Assembly (NCBI GenBank): GCA_039519185.1
Contig: CM076854.1
Location: 14,667,192-14,731,191, forward strand
DNA from: Astragalus membranaceus
Lineage: Eukaryota > Streptophyta > Magnoliopsida > Fabales > Fabaceae
DNA length: 64,000 nt
Reading direction: 5' to 3'
Under the pieces are notes generated by a model. That model searched no databases. It saw nothing but the letters and a program-made list of their open reading frames with translations, and was not told the DNA's origin. The translations under genes were made by a program, and so were the position numbers. Shown piece by piece: positions 45,044-56,156 of this stretch (positions within the stretch are counted from its first letter, which is position 1; every line of letters starts with the position of its first letter).

Positions 45044-45576
45044 TTCACTGGTTAGGAATCCTTTCTTCATTTTAAGTTCATAATTAGTGAACTTTTCCCA
45101 GACAACATTTTTGTTAACAATTTTACTCTTAATCTTCTTCATTTCTTTCTTTCCATAAGTATCAATCATTCTTTCAAAATTTGGGCCATTGTAACCTAGA
45201 TGGTATTCATCATTTATAACCCTATGACCAAAATGCACCCTAATCTTTCTAACCATAGAGTAGGTTAGTGGCTTACCTCCTTTTTTATCAGGTTTTCCTG
45301 CATAAAATTCCCTTACAATAGGCAGACAGTAGGAGTTCCTGTGTCTGATAAATGTTTCCCAACCAAGGTTGCTGACAGTGAACATAACTAAGGAGAGGCA
45401 TTATTGATCTTGAAGCCTCGTTCAGCCATAAATTCCATTCCCCAGAATTTCCTTGCCTCTCCTGTGAATGATGCCAGAGCTTTGGATGTTTGCCTGACGA
45501 CTCTCCGCGTTGATGCTTCTGCATCAGTGGTTTTGCCTTTTTCGGACGACTTGATTGCTACTTGTTTCTTTGCCAT
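45039..45576 (-). pseudogene. Athila-type third ORF, N-terminal part
   Basis: Starts at the ATG at 45576 (MAKKQVAIKSSEKGKTTDAE) and continues after a frameshift near 45390 into a frame with WETFIRHRNSYCLPIVREFY and AGKPDKKGGKPLTYSMVRKI. That block resembles the putative plant transposon protein region found in legume retroelement third ORFs. The solo LTR cuts it after TSEVS. Function unknown. Between 45577 and 45940 lies a non-coding gap that separates it from pol. Confidence 0.65.
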
Positions 45577-45940
45577 GGAAGCTTATTTAGTGAGAGAATA
45601 GGGTTGATTGAAATGAGGTTGGAGATGATGGTGGGTTGCTGGTGTGTTATTCGAAGATTATGAAGATGAGTTAAGGGTGAAAGAGAAGATGATGGTGTTT
45701 TGTGAGAAGGTTAATGGGAAATGTGGGAGGAGTTATTGGGAGTTGGTGGGTTAGTGGTAATTGATGCGACTGTTATAGGTTAATGTGGGGGGCACGCGTA
45801 TTGACACGTGGTGGGTTAGGGTGACAGATCAACACAACTCAACAGTAACTGTTTTTTGAAAATTAAAAACGTGCACTGGAATTCTAGTAAGTGCTGAGGT
45901 TAATGCTACAGCATAATGCTAAGTGCAATGTTGGAGCATT

Positions 45941-47357
45941 CTATTGTTGGTCTACATAGTACATTTTCACTCTTTGCCCATTGACCTTGAAAGTAGAGTT
46001 TGTGGTCTCATCAAACAGGTCTACATCTCCACGAGGGTAGATTTTTACCAATTTGAATGGCCCTGACCACCTTGATTTTAGTTTTCCAGGGAACAATTTT
46101 AGCCTTGAATTATAAAGCAAGACAAGTCCTCCTTCTACCAGTTCCCTTCTTTGTAGGTTCTTATCATACCATGCCTTGGTTCTTGCTTTGTAAATTTCAG
46201 CATTTTCATATGCAAAATGCCTCATTTCATCCAGTTCATTCAGTTGCAACAACCTAGCCGCACCTGCCTTGTTGAGATAAAAGTTGAGATTTTTGATTGC
46301 CCAATAGGATTTGTGTTCCAGCTCAACAGGCAAGTGGCATGCCTTACCATATACCAATCTGTATGGAGACATACCCAGTGGTGACTTGTATGCAGTCCTG
46401 TAGGCTCATAGTGCGTCATCCAAGTGTAATGATCAATCTTTCCTTGAGGGGCGCCCTACCATCTTCTCAAGGAATCTTTTGATTTCCTTGTTGGATAATT
46501 CAGCCTGACCACTAGGCGGTAGCAAATTTGTGTTTTACCCAATACTTGGCAATAAGAGTCTCAATTACTTTGTTGCAAAAATGAGAACCTTCATCACTGA
46601 TAATTGCCCTAGGAGTTCCAAACCTTGTGAAGATGTTCTTCTGGAGGAATTTGATTACAGATCTGGCATCATTCATGGGTAATGCTACAACTTCAACCCA
46701 TTTTGACACATAGTCCACATCCACTAGAATGTATAGATTGCCAAAGGAAGGGTGAAAGGGTCCCATGAAATCCATTCCCCAAACATCAAAGAGTTCAATC
46801 TCCAAGATATTGGTTAAAGGCATTTCATGTTTATTGGAAATATTTCCAACCCTTTGACATCTCTCACAATTTTTCACCAAGTTGTAAGCATCTTTAAATA
46901 ATGTTGGCCAATAGTATCCTGCTTACAGAACTTTGGCTGCTGTTCTGGTACCACCAAAATGTCCACCATATGATGCATCATGACAATGTTGCAGCACTGC
47001 TTGATGTTCTTCTTCTAGGACACATCTCCTCATTATCTGATCTGGGCATTTCTTGTATAGGAATGGGCCATCCCAATAATATTGTTTGACTGAATGGAAG
47101 AATTTTCTCCTTTGTTGGTAAGTCATGTTGGCTGGTGTTATTTTGCTAGCCAAGAAATTCACTATATCAGCAAACCAGGATGCAGTATCTGATGCTGGGG
47201 CATCAGATGTTGTGGCATTGATTGCTGCCACAGTTACAACTAGCAATTTTTCATCAGGAAAACTCTCTTCAATGTCTTTATCTTGTGTACCTGATATTTC
47301 TGCTTCAAGTATAGACAAATGATCAGCCACTTGGTTCTCCACTCCTTTTTTATCATG
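45941..47357 (-). pseudogene. Athila-type integrase (pol, 3' part)
   Basis: The minus strand encodes the H2C2 zinc finger (HCHDASYGGHFGGTRTAAKVL, about 46925-46985, then CERCQR), the core with GMDFMGPF and IISDEGSHFCN, and a C-terminal domain (45941-46372; MSPYRLVYGKACHLPVEL, then KSRWSGPFKLVKIYP). A small deletion after KHKFATA removes the YHPQT motif and shifts the frame before QAELSNKEIK, so the core is broken. The upstream part (ENQVADHLS) joins RNase H across the solo LTR at 47363-48785. Confidence 0.88.
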
Positions 47358-48790
47358 AATTTTGATAACTCTCCATTTGAAGAGTTATTTATGCATTTCT
47401 ATTCGTAAATCATTGTGAATTTGCATGCTTAAGCTAGGAATTATGTAAATATTTGTGTTTAATTAGGGAAAAGGGAATCAAGAACTGAATTAGAATATAT
47501 TTGGCACAAATGGTGCCCTTGTGAAATTTCTAATGTTTTCTCTCTAAGTGCTATAGCATCAACTGCTATAGCATAAGATGCTATAGCATCACTGAGCGCA
47601 ACAGAGCTGGGACCCACTTGAAGACAGCAGCAGAAAGCAAATCTGCAGTGAATCCTAACCTATCCAGTCAGCGTCTCCCTATTGCCACAATCCATGCTGA
47701 TGCAGCCACCCTCCTACCACTTGCACTTCACCACTTGTCTACCATGGGGGGACAACATACCTTTAGTTGGTGAAAAGAAGACCCACTTGCTTCATCCACT
47801 TGCAAGAAAGGAGGGAAAACTCAACTATAAAAGCAAGCCTAGACTCCACACTTCAAAGGCTGTCATACAATACACTTCCAGCACTCAAACTTCTCTGGTT
47901 CTAGAGGAAAAATACAGTGATAAGCTATCCTCTTAGTTCCATTGAAGATCCACCGTAGAAATCCACTAGAAGATCGTGTTCGGTTCATGCTATAGCACTG
48001 TCAGCACACCAGTTCATGCGTAGGAGTTGGAGGAGTGTATCTTTTGCGCATTCTTCTTCTACTTTCTGTTTTGGTGACATGAACTCCATTATTTGTAAGT
48101 TGTTGAGATTTCTAAACATGAGCTAAACATCTTGTAGTTGGATTGCTTAAGATTTGTAATAACCCTTTATGTGTTAGTAATATAATATTATGATGTATGC
48201 ATTTCAATATTTGTGTTTTAATGCTTTCAAACTTGTTTTGGGATTAGCTAACTAGAACAAGTGCATTCATGGGTTCATAAATGGTTCATGATTCGATCTC
48301 AAAGATTGATGTGAGTGAGTGGTTGTTTTAAGGGCACTTAGAACAATCCTTGCCCAAACCTAGACATAGGAGGGCTTAGTTCATAGAGTGAATACTGTGG
48401 GGTCTTTAATATACAAAGGTGAACTTACTTGAAGCCTAGACATAGGATCTTGTCACGAAACCTTGGGGAAAGTGACCGAAAGGCACGCAAAATATGCTAC
48501 AGCACTCCATGCTATAGCATCTAATGCTATAGCACTAACACAGAAGAGAAATTACTTAGTAAAAGCAATCCAACTAAGTCTTCACCATATAGTTTCCTTT
48601 TTATTTCCTTGCAAACCAAACCTTTATTTTACTACCCTTAAATAGTGTTTTTATTTTACACACTGATTTGCTAAGTTATGACAACTGTAAATTAAATACA
48701 ATCTCTGTGGGTTCGACCTGTATTTCTACTGTATTACTTGTTGCGACTGCGTATACTTGCGCATCTGTTTGTAAAATCCACAACAAATTT
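47358..48790 (+). mobile_element. Solo LTR of an Athila-type family, copy 2
   Basis: 1423 bp (47363-48785), TGATAACTCTCC to CCACAACA, flanked by AATTT (47358-47362, 48786-48790). It is the same family and orientation as copy 1, with a few per cent differences. TATAAAAG lies at 47826-47833. It splits pol between RNase H and integrase. Removing it restores the reading DLEIHDKKGVENQVADHLS. Confidence 0.93.
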
Positions 48791-50695
48791 CAAGATCAAG
48801 TTCTTGGAGTAGGAAAACTCATCTTATTAACCTTGGTTTTGCATCTTTCTTTGAGATCAAATACTTGATGGCAGAATGGTCAGTGAAAACAATTACTTTT
48901 GTGCCTATCAAGTATGATCTGAATTTATCAAATGCAAATACCACTGCAAATAATTCTTTCTCAGTCACAGTATAATTCAATTGAGTTTCAGTTAATGTTT
49001 TGCTAGCATAGTAAATAGAATGAAATACTTTATCATACCTTTGCCCTAGGACAGCTCCTACAGCAAAGTCACTAGCATCACACATCAACTCAAAAGGTTT
49101 GGTCCAATCTGGTGTGACTATCACTGGTGCTGTCACCAGTGCTGTTTTGAGTTTCTGAAATGCTTCCAAGCAAGACTCATCAAAGCTGAAAACAGTGTCA
49201 TGCTGTAGCAATTGACAAAGTGGCTTTGAAATTTTTTAGAAGTCTTTGATGAATCTTCTATAGAAGCCTGCATGTCCAAGGAAACTTTTGACACCCTTAA
49301 CACTGGTAGGAGGTGGTAGCTTTTCAATTACCTCAATTTTAGTCATGTCTACTTCCAAACCTTTCTTTGAGATTTTATGACCCAGGACAATGCCTTCTTG
49401 AACCATAAAGTGACACTTTTCCCAATTGAGAACCAATTTGGTTTCTTCACATCTTTGGAGAATTTCTTCCAAGTTGGCTAGGCATGTTTGAAATGTTTCC
49501 CCAAACACTGAGAAATCATCCATGAAGATTTTCATGGATTTCTCAATGAAATCAGATAATATAGCCATCATGCACCTTTGGAATGCTGCTGGAGCATTGC
49601 ATAATCCAAATGGCATCCTTCTAAAGGCAAAGGTTCCATAAGGACAAGTGAAGGTTGTCTTTTGTTGGTCTTCAGGCACAACTGCAATTTGATTGTAGCC
49701 TAAATAACCATCCAAAAAACAGTATAACTCCTTGCCAGCTAATCTGTCCAGCAGGTCCTCCACCCAGTAATCCATGCAGGTCTTCCACCCAATAATTCCT
49801 TTCTTGGTGGCCTTGTTGAGTTTTCTGTAATCCATGCAGGTCCTCCACCCAATTACAGTCCTTGTAGGTATCAGTTCTTTCTTTTCATTAGCTATTACTG
49901 TTACATCTGCCTTCTTTGGTACACATTGCATAGGGCTTACCCATGCACTATCTAAAATAGGCTAGATAATTCCAGCATCTAGCCATTTGAGTATTTCCTT
50001 CTTTACTACCTCCTTCATGACTGGGTTTAATCTTCTCTGCCCCTCAATGCTGTTTTTCGCATTCTCCTACAAAACAATCCAATGCATGCATATTGCTGGG
50101 CTGATACCTTTTATATCTGACATTTGCCACCCAATTGCCTTCTTATGCTTCTTTAGGGTACTAATGAGATCATGCTCCGGACTTTGAGACAAATCAGAAG
50201 CAATGATCACTGGAAGTGTGTCATTTTCCCCTAAGAAAGCATATTTTAAATGTTGTGGCAATTCTTTGAGCTCAAGATTTGGAGGTTTCTCAATGGAAGG
50301 CACATTCTTCTTAAGTTCAGTGCCTTCAAGTTCTAAAGATTCATATCTTCTTGCCCAGACTTATTTGACAGTGAAGTATTCCTGTGATACTTCTACTTCC
50401 ACAAGTTCTTCTTTTTCTGCCAATGCTAGAGCATTGACCAAGTGGTCATGCTTCTTGTGGAATTTCTTCTGCATTACTTGATCAAAAGAGACTACAAATG
50501 AACACTCTTCATTGTCCTCTGTGGGATACTTGAGAGCATCCCTGACATTGAATTTTATTTCTTGATCATTGACTCTCATGGTCAATTCTCCTTTCTGCAC
50601 ATCAATGAGTGTTTTTCCAGTAGCTAGGAATGGCCTTCCAAGTATGATTGGCACTTCCTTATCTGCAACAAAATCAAGAATAACAAAATCTGCAG
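48791..50695 (-). pseudogene. Athila-type pol: protease, reverse transcriptase, RNase H
   Basis: The minus strand carries the end of the protease (PIILGRPFLATGKTLIDV, 50590-50654), an RT from about 50300 to 49236 with FMDDFSVFG and MPFGLCNAPAAFQRCM, and RNase H (48819-49211; LMCDASDFAVGAVLGQ, FTDHSAIKYLI). Breaks include stops near 50360 and 48817 (tryptophan TGG to TGA after PRLIR) and frameshifts. A local duplication in RT repeats the GW(R/K)TCMDY segment and replaces the expected residues. Gag and the start of the protease are gone: at about 50698 the sequence jumps straight into the LTR. Non-functional. Confidence 0.9.
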
Positions 50696-50698
50696 GAT

Positions 50699-51015
50699 GT
50701 CATCAAGGTAATGTTGTGGCATCAATTGCTTTGGCATTTAGTGCTGTGGCATTCCAGTTCCTCTTAATGCTCTGGCATTACTCTTTTCCTAATGCTGTGG
50801 CATTCAAATCTCCCATTGTTGTGGCATTAATTGCTGTGGCACTGAACAAATGTATGAATATACCAAAAAGCGTCAAGCTCTTTCTCAAAATATTCTTTAA
50901 CCATTGTTTTGTGTTTTCTTACACATTCGATTATTTACAAGACAATTTTAGTGAGATTCAAGTAATAATTTAAGTCTTAGAAGTATAAATGACTCTATAT
51001 AAAATAGAGTCATCA
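50699..51015 (-). repeat. Athila-type element, truncated 5' LTR (317 bp)
   Basis: Matches 15875-16191 of the 3' LTR, including the TGCTGTGGCATCAATTGC boxes and the terminal GTCATCA. The rest of the 5' LTR, the primer site and gag were lost in one deletion. Confidence 0.9.
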
Positions 51016-51185
51016 ATTGTCTACTTCCCACCCGCCTTTGTTAATGAAGTGTAACACATAGATTATTGCGAGCGATATGACTAACCCCATTGGACAAGTT
51101 TATGAAGGATTTTGGTAATAAAATATTAAATTTATTTTAATCAATGTATATTAATTTTTCATATATACATCTTTCAATAATATGT
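51016..51185 (+). repeat. Tandem repeat unit E, middle piece
   Basis: Resumes ATTGTCTACTTCCCACCC, the text expected after 14707, and runs to ATAATATGT, where the Ogre-like solo LTR is inserted. Confidence 0.85.
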
Positions 51186-54100
51186 TGTAGCGACCGAAAA
51201 ATCCGAGTGAGGATTCCTCGAAGGTTCAAAAATGAAGCCGCCACCAAAGTTTAGTTTAAGGGCAAATATTGGAAAATCCCTTTTGGAATGGATAAGGGTC
51301 CTTGAGACCAGATAAGGGTTCGGGAGTCGGTTATGCGTGGGGAAGGTATTCGCACCCCACGACATTCTTCCTAATGAAGGTTACCTGCTAACTAGTTGTA
51401 GGAAAGAATATTAATTTTGAAAATGTTTATTTTACCCTTTTATTGTGAATTAAAAAGAAAGAAGAAAATTGATATTTTATTTAAGAAAATGATTATTTAG
51501 GAAAAGAATAAAAAGGTTTTTTATTAGTGCAATTGACAGTGGTCAGCCGCCCTCTGGTCCTACGTATCTCCTGGTAGAGAATCAAATCGCACGTAGTTCT
51601 TGGGTAGAAAATGTTTGTTGGTTGGTGTTTTTTAATATAGGGGTTTTAGGACTGTGTGATCTGTGTTGAAGGACCACTGGGGGTCTGAAGGAGCGCTGGG
51701 GCTCTGAAGGACCACAGTTCACCTATCCTAAAACGACGACTAACCCGGCCGTACGACCGACTTAATCCCCTACTTTGAAAATATTGATTTTTGAAATGAA
51801 AGAAATCTGTTTGTATTTTTTTTAACTTAGAAATTATTCATTTTAAATAGGGATTTTAGGACCTGATCCGTAACGGTTCATTAGTGGCCTAAAAAGCAGA
51901 CTAACCCGATTGTACAGTCGACTTAGTCCCCTATTCATATTTTGTGGTTTTTTGTAAAAAAAAAGAAAATTATTTATTTTGTGAAGAAATAATAAAGAGA
52001 AAGAAGCGAAAAAAAAGGGGGTGCAACAGTAAAATGGGGTGCAGCTGACCACGGGGATTATATTATTAAAACTGGGGTGCGGGCAGTAACCCATTCACAT
52101 TTTTAGTGGGCTGGTCCGTTTCAAAAAAAAATCATGGGCTTCAAGGGGGGGCGTGCGAGGTAGAATGCAGGGTGTTAATATAAATCTGAAAAGTAAAAAA
52201 CGTGAAAGGACAAAATTGCCCTTGCACTCCTACTATAAAAGGAAAACCTAAAAAGGAAAACCCTAATTGCTCTCCTCTCTTCCCACGGCGCCTCCTTCTC
52301 CAAAATACCCAACCCTAAAAAAAAAATTCTCTCTCTCTCTCCTTGCTGCGGCCGATCCACCTCCCTCCCTAATCTCCTCTCTTCTCTCCATGCGCCGTCC
52401 CAATCTCTCTCCTCTCCTCTCACAGCGCCGTGGCCCGATTGTTTCTTTCCCCTCAACCCTACCTTCCCTCTTCTTCTTCTCGCCGCCGTTCACCCACTCC
52501 CCTCATCCCCAACCGAAATTTCGCCTTCCTCTCACCCCATAGCCACCGATCCCCTTTCCCTACCCTTCGTTTCCGTCGTTTACTTTTGTTGAAACGGAGG
52601 ATCCGAAGCTTCAAACGAAGCTTGGTTGACGAAGAGAGGCAACCGCGGCGCGAAGGTGGTGGGGCGCTCACAGTTTGGTTGAGAGTGGTGGTGTTTCGGT
52701 CTTGGTGGTGTGGTACGAGGACGGAGAAGGACGGTGGCGATTCACGATGAAGTGGAGGCTTTGGTCGTACACAAAGGGGGGGTGTGCCTACGGTGGTGAT
52801 GGCGGTTTGACGGAGACGTTGTGGTGGTGCGACGATGGCTGTTCGTGGGTGGGAGGAGCGATGATGGACAGTGGTGTTTTTTGGACAGTGGTGGTGGTCG
52901 TAGAGTTTTCCGGCGAGGCTACGGCGGCGGCCACCATGGACGGTGGCCGGAGGTAAAGTCTGTCTTCCTTCTCTCTCTTCTTTTATACTGATTCTGATTT
53001 GATTTAGTTGCCCCCTTTTTTTGGTCTTACATTTAAATCTAAAAAAAACTACATTCGAAAAGGAACTCAAGTTTTGTTCCTGAACATTTTCTCTGTTTCT
53101 AATCTCTTCCCTTAGTCTTCTTTCATTTCATGTCTAAACTATATGTCTTTTTTTATTTGGCTTTTGTTTTTTTGCTTATGGTTTGGCTAGCTCTATCTCT
53201 AAAAAAACTGAGTTGGGAATCACACATTTATAAAAGAAAACGCCACCAAGCTGAAACACTGAAGAAATAACAAAACTAATTTCACGACATGCTTCTGTTT
53301 TCTTCATTCACATCCTTAGAGCCCCTTTTTTGTGATTATATTTCTAACTAGTAGTGATTGTTACGGGACCAAACAAGCAAGTAATAAAAACATACATGTA
53401 GGGAAGCATTAAGTCAGTAAACAAGTAAAGAAAACACAGTCAAAACATGCATTCCTATATTTTAAACTCTAATAATCTATATAGAGAAAACACACCTCTA
53501 TCTCGAAGTTTCCGCTTTAGCCCCTTTTGGTGATGAACAAACGATTTTCCAGTGTTTATCCTCAAGTGAACTTGAATTCTTATATTGATTTCAAATTCCT
53601 TTGGTGTTGAATAACTTAATTGTTGTGTCTTTTGTTGCTGGCCTTAAACCGTTTCTGTTCATTGTATTTATAGGCAAGAAATTATGGTGTAATGTGGGCG
53701 CTGAGCAGGGGATCAAAACTCATAGGAGACAAAAGCATAACAGCCACTGAGATATGCAGCAGCAGCAGCAAGAGGGGTGGAGGAAAGCAGCTTGGTTGGG
53801 ACTTATTTGGAAAAAAACGAAAGAGCAAAGAGAATGAGCAATTAGCTCCACTCCTCAAATGTTGCCCCAGCGACAATGTTGCTGCCAGCCTCTGCCCTCT
53901 TCTTTTATTTTTATTTTGCTTTTAATTTTTGTACTTTTTTGTATTTAATTTTTTTGTCTATATGCCAAAGTTGACTTATGTTGTACCCTTTATTTGTAAC
54001 AAAACTGTTTATAATAATAAAAAAGCATTAATTCAGAAATTTATTTTTATTAGATTTTTCATAACAATAATGATAATTAAACTAATAGCAATGATTTTAA

Positions 54101-54322
54101 TAGCGGTAAAAATAATGGGTACCAAAAAAAAATACTCGTATGCAACGAGAAACAAACACGCTCACGCAATGAGAGCAACGACGCATGTACCATTAAAAAA
54201 ATGAAACCTGGCACAATGAGAACAACAATGCGTGCACAATTAAAAAGCGACTCGTATACGCTAGGCGCGAATTGAAACCATTTGCGTCAATCTGACGGAC
54301 AAAATTAGGGTATGACATATGT
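51181..54322 (-). mobile_element. Ogre-like (Tat lineage) solo LTR, 3132 bp
   Basis: The segment 51186-54317 begins TGTAGCGACCG and ends GGGTATGACA, flanked by TATGT (51181-51185, 54318-54322). Both ends and the ATGAAGCCGCCACCA block match the LTR at 58150-61837, whose flanking purine tract shows minus sense. A minus-strand TATA box (TATAAATA, 53665-53672) is placed about 645 bp from the LTR start, which fits. No coding interior. The part 52234-52960 has a separate promoter-like and exon-like look on the plus strand (see findings). Confidence 0.88.
53665..53672 (-). promoter_or_regulatory. TATA box of the Ogre-like solo LTR
   Basis: Minus-strand GCCTATAAATACAATG, the typical plant LTR core promoter form. 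Confidence 0.6.
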
Positions 54323-54569
54323 GATACTTGTAATTTACTATAAATAAGTCTTTGTACTTCACAAATAAAATATCCAAGAGTTAGGTTTGACATAATTACT
54401 ATAAATAAGTCTAAGGACATCACAAATCAGAAGATTCGACGGTTAAGCTTTACCTCTTACGATGGTACTGAGAAAACATTGTTTAAGGTGAGCTTATATC
54501 ACTCAACTATACTTTCTATATTTTATTTTCTGACGATGCATATGATATCGATTACTTATTAATAATTTG
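54323..54569 (+). repeat. Tandem repeat unit E, right piece
   Basis: Continues GATACTTGTAATTTAC through the AACGGTTAAG-type motifs to TTAATAATTTGGGGG, where unrelated sequence starts. Confidence 0.82.
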
Positions 54570-55144
54570 GGGGTTCATTTTTGTGCATTTTTGTGACACG
54601 GGTTTCGGCATATTCCCCCACGTAGAGTGTGATGACGATCAACCCATCATCTTTTGTAGAAGAATAAGGTCCACCGTTGAAGAAGTTCCCAATACTCCAT
54701 CCGCAACTAAAAGGCTCATTCCCCCACGACCTTACTAGCACGGTTAGTGGGGTAAAACTCTAGTCATTCCCTGCGAAGTATTCTGCTTATTGACCATAAT
54801 GGCTCCAACGTAATATGTCCACGTGCATTGAATACTTGCGCTCCAAGTAAGCATTCCTCGCCTCAGCCACAGCCTCTCTTGGTCGTGCCTTTCTTCAGCC
54901 TTCTGTCGTTGACTCCTCAGCCGAGTTGCTCCACAGTCGAGGCTCCCTCCAACTGAGTCTCGTGGTACCTCGGTGCCTTGTCTTCATTCCTTCGGGGCTT
55001 CCAACTATCTTCTCATGCCCAGCCCGAACTTTCTGGAACGTATCTTCTCCTGCCCTATTGTTCTTGTGGTTGCCTCGGTGCCTCTCTTGGCCTTAAACCT
55101 TCTTCTTCCCTCGGTCAACAATTCACTTTATTTTGGGTGCTAAC
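54570..55144. other. Unassigned 575-bp insert between units E and F
   Basis: GC-richer sequence replacing the start of unit F. It repeats CCTCGGTGCC and CTCTCTTGG phrases (54960-55100). A short minus-strand frame (54559-54741) has no recognisable domain. No terminal repeats or TSD seen; probably a fragment of another element. Confidence 0.45.
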
Positions 55145-55283
55145 ACCCTCATATGTTCACGAAACGAATTTCAGACCATATGTCCTGAAAGAATAATTGA
55201 CTTTGAGGTAAATTCACTTATTAAGCCATAACTTTTTAAACAGTTATTTGCAACCATGTAATAATTATGTTAGATGATTGAAG

Positions 55284-55423
55284 ATAATTCACATGAAGTC
55301 CTTTATGACGATTCTGATTATGAGGAATGTTGCGCCGCCAACAATATGCATGGTCACTCCCTCCTCGTTTATGGTATTGATTCTGATAAGGATAATAGCT
55401 TAAGTATTGTATGCTTATTCATG
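55284..55423 (+). pseudogene. Exon-like segment in unit F
   Basis: 140 bp between an AG and a GTAAG, as an internal exon would be. The open frame includes DNSHEVLYDDSDYEECC and then HGHSLLVYGIDSDKDNSLSI. The equivalent 140-bp segment in unit G (56819-56958) is also open and keeps most residues. I do not recognise the protein. It may be a piece of a host gene caught in the repeat; it may equally be chance. Confidence 0.4.
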
Positions 55424-55573
55424 GTAAGACAAACTAGTTTTCTTACATTATTTTTTTATATGTTTTGTATAAAGATTTAAATTGTTGTGTCGTGATTGAA
55501 GACCTCACCAGCAAGTATGCAAAGTATTAGCTGCCTCATTTCGAGAACCTAAAGCATGTATGACTTGTGAGTT

Positions 55574-55809
55574 AAATTTACAATAAACACATTGTGAAGT
55601 CATTTAATTTGTCTAACCCGACATACGATGATGTTATAAAATTTATCCGCCAATTGATTTATTATTGTGGCAATTTGTTTCTGATGGTTTTCTCAGTCCA
55701 TGACCAGATTTTGCACCATCTAGATTCTGACTTTGTAAATGAAGTGCAACACATAGAATATTGCGATATGACCGAGCCAATTGGACAACTTTTTGAAGGA
55801 TTTTGGTAA
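55574..55809 (+). pseudogene. Second exon-like segment in unit F
   Basis: An open frame (ATG at 55594, stop at 55809) includes KSFNLSNPTYDDVIKFIRQL and ends EPIGQLFEGFW. In unit G the matching DNA is frameshifted. No domain recognised. Its distance from the first segment would suit a short intron. Confidence 0.35.
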
Positions 55810-55851
55810 TAAAATATTTAATTTCTTTTAATCAATTTATATTAATCCTTC

Positions 55852-55883
<32 letters not shown>

Positions 55884-56156
55884 CTTTCAATAACATGTGA
55901 TACTTGCAATTTACTATAAATAGGTGTTTGTACTTCACAAATCAAAGATCCAAAAGTTAAGTTTGACATAATTACCATAAATAAGTCTAAGGACGTCATG
56001 AATCAGAATCCAGCGATTAAGTTCGACCTAATTTCTATAAATATGTCTTTCTAGTTCACCAATCGAAGATTCAACGGTTAAGCTTTACCTCTTACGATTG
56101 TTCGGAGAAAAAATGTCTAAGGTGAGCATATATCACTCAACTATTCTTTTCTATAT

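Larger units (their letters stand above)
14703..51020 (-). mobile_element. Athila-type (Cyclops-like) Gypsy element carrying four nested insertions
   Basis: The element (14708-51015) begins TGTTGTGC and ends GTCATCA, with ATTGT duplicated at 14703-14707 and 51016-51020. The text of unit E is continuous across the gap. Without its nested insertions it is about 8.6 kb. Minus-sense order: truncated 5' LTR, pol (protease, RT, RNase H, integrase), a third ORF, 3' untranslated region, polypurine tract, 3' LTR. A deletion joined the LTR to the protease region and removed the primer site and gag. Pol motifs and LTR length recall legume Cyclops/Calypso elements of the Athila lineage. Pol and the third ORF contain stops and are cut by insertions, so it is dead. 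Confidence 0.92.

Noticed and set aside
43638..48785. The two Athila-type solo LTRs as a pair bounding one element
   Set aside because: Each has its own perfect target duplication (CTTAC and AATTT), and the sequence between them is the host Athila pol and third ORF in the opposite sense.
52459..53070. 203-residue minus-strand basic frame
   Set aside because: It lies in GC-rich leader-like DNA of an LTR, with overlapping open frames on both strands and no recognisable domain.
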